Shown here: one piece after another, positions 6,680 to 7,150 of the stretch
Layout of the letters: every line of letters begins with the position of its first letter
Position numbering within the stretch: the first letter of the stretch is position 1
Source: JBBIKU01 sp037445245
GTDB taxonomy: Bacteria > Chloroflexota > Anaerolineae > Anaerolineales > Anaerolineaceae
Direction of reading: 5' to 3'
NCBI GenBank assembly: GCA_037445245.1
Contig: JBBIKU010000126.1
Location: 1-7,150 of the forward strand
DNA length: 7,150 bases
Translations under genes and position numbers: made by a program
The notes under the pieces: model-generated
The model's input: the letters and a program-made list of their open reading frames with translations, nothing else
Databases searched by the model: none
Told to the model about the DNA's origin: nothing

Positions 6680-6708
6680 AGTCTAACACGGTTTTTGGGG
6701 ATTGTCAA
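6680..6708 (-). promoter_or_regulatory. sigma70-type promoter of the hisL-hisD-importer operon
   Basis: The minus strand carries a perfect -35 TTGACA (6703-6708), a 17-base spacer and the -10 box TAGACT (6680-6685, 4 of 6 consensus bases). The usual distance places the transcription start at about 6672-6674, between 3 and 5 bases before the leader ATG at 6669. Confidence 0.82.
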
Positions 6709-6724
6709 ACGGTTTTTACTTTCG

Positions 6725-6747
6725 CGCCCTGAGCCTGTCGAAGGGCG
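6725..6747. repeat. extragenic stem-loop, copy 1 of the CTTCGACAGGCTCAG core
   Basis: Arms CGCCCT (6725-6730) and AGGGCG (6742-6747) flank the 11-base loop GAGCCTGTCGA. The 15 bases at 6729-6743 are the exact reverse complement of the core at 6815-6829. It lies just upstream of the his promoter and is followed on the plus strand by a G-rich tract (6743-6759). Confidence 0.8.
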
Positions 6748-6760
6748 GGGGGTGGGGGAG

Positions 6761-6790
6761 ATTGCTTCGCCGCCTGCGGCGGCTCGCAAT
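6761..6790. repeat. extragenic palindrome, ATTGC...GCAATGAC type
   Basis: An outer pair ATTGC/GCAAT (6761-6765 and 6786-6790) encloses the perfect inner stem GCCGCC/GGCGGC (6769-6774 and 6778-6783) with a TGC loop. The element, with the following GACA, resembles the GCAATGAC palindromes dispersed in many bacterial genomes. Whether it is repeated in this genome cannot be seen here. Confidence 0.7.
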
Positions 6791-6803
6791 GACATGTTGG
6801 CTT

Positions 6804-6840
6804 TGACAGGCTGGCTTCGACAGGCTCAGCCAGCCTGTCA
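6804..6840. repeat. extragenic stem-loop, copy 2 of the CTTCGACAGGCTCAG core
   Basis: A 13-bp perfect stem, TGACAGGCTGGCT (6804-6816) with AGCCAGCCTGTCA (6828-6840), has the loop TCGACAGGCTC, the reverse complement of the loop in copy 1. It lies 9 bases beyond the stop of the upstream membrane-protein gene. It lacks a U-tract on that strand but could still block 3' exonucleases or act as a weak terminator. Confidence 0.85.
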
Positions 6841-6849
6841 TTGATGGAA

Positions 6850-7150
6850 TTACGCCGGGACGCTCCTGGGCTTCTCCCCGGAGAGCGCCGCGACGAGCGC
6901 GCTGATCACCAGCCCGGTGACTCCGCCGATCAGCGCGCCGGCGAGCGTCCACTTGAGGAATCTGAGCAGGATCAGGCGGGGGAAGATGGCAGCCCAGTGG
7001 CGCCCGAGATTTTCGCCGGTCTGCCCGAAGATGAGCAGGTGATCCATGTTCGGCAGCCCGACCAGGGCGAGCATGAAGACGTAGTTGAGGTAGTACCCCA
7101 GCACGGCGCTGACCATCACGGTGATCACCGCCAGCACCGACAGGCGCAGC
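6850..7150 (-). CDS. small membrane protein, 5' end outside the window
   Basis: The frame is open from the window edge to TAA and shows at least 99 residues. An internal GTG at 7137 has no ribosome binding site and the frame continues upstream (LRLS...), so the gene probably starts beyond the window. Counting from that GTG, two hydrophobic segments are evident, about residues 2-28 (AVITVMVSAVLGYYLNYVF) and 62-85 (LAGALIGGVTGLVISALVAA). They are joined by a polar loop with GQTGENLGRHW, and a short basic tail (GEKPRSVPA) ends the protein. I do not recognise the family. It is probably an integral membrane protein unrelated to the his unit, which has its own promoter after a repeat-rich gap. Confidence 0.6.
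   Translation of the reverse strand, partial: LRLSVLAVITVMVSAVLGYYLNYVFMLALVGLPNMDHLLIFGQTGENLGRHWAAIFPRLILLRFLKWTLAGALIGGVTGLVISALVAALSGEKPRSVPA

Noticed and set aside
6743..6759. Possible G-quadruplex in the G-rich tract upstream of the his promoter
   Set aside because: Only three separate G-runs are present, so a regular three-tetrad quadruplex would need to split the six-G run without a loop; support is too weak to claim it.
6670..6795. 71-residue ORF extending upstream of the His leader
   Set aside because: The extension reads through the palindromic repeats and the promoter boxes, and is low-complexity Arg/Ser/Pro sequence; the promoter position supports the ATG at 6669.

Overview
The window is a compact bacterial chromosome segment in which every confident gene lies on the minus strand, so transcription runs from high to low coordinates. 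The sequence is fairly GC-rich and looks like an environmental bacterium. A Chloroflexota (Anaerolineae-like) origin would fit the gene set and style, but that is an impression, since no phylogenetic marker is present.

Region 1 (7150 to about 6710): the 3' part of a small unrecognised membrane protein gene, cut by the window edge. It is followed by about 180 bases without a gene that hold three extragenic palindromes. Two of these share an inverted 15-base core placed in the loop of unrelated stems.

Region 2 (6708 to 2429): what looks like a histidine-controlled operon. A good sigma70-type promoter (TTGACA, 17-base spacer, TAGACT) lies immediately before a 29-codon leader ORF with five consecutive His codons. 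The leader ORF is followed by a perfect 10-bp GC-rich hairpin ending in six U residues, then hisD with a good ribosome binding site. This is the layout of a classical his transcription attenuator. Its start codon lies only a few bases from the predicted transcription start, so leader translation may be leaderless. hisD (histidinol dehydrogenase) is intact along its whole length except for one in-frame TAA, which replaces the glutamate between two zinc-ligand positions. Thirty-four bases after hisD begins a three-gene ABC importer of the NMT1/SsuA/TauA (NitT/TauT) type: a lipoprotein binding protein, a permease and an ATPase, closely spaced. No other his gene is present. The attenuator should therefore control hisD plus an importer, which suggests uptake of histidine or a related compound. 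That substrate is an inference.

Region 3 (2227 to 53): a second transcription unit with its own extended -10 promoter. It encodes a uroporphyrinogen-decarboxylase-fold protein with the H-x-C...C zinc pattern of MtaA-type cobamide methyltransferases, then an aldo/keto reductase 14 bases downstream. The 274-base gap between the units holds this promoter and a possible LacI-type operator; I saw no convincing terminator in it. At the left edge a short open frame on the plus strand may be the end of a convergent gene.

The main points to follow up are the His attenuator, the nonsense codon inside the HisD zinc site, and the coupling of hisD to a NitT/TauT-type importer.
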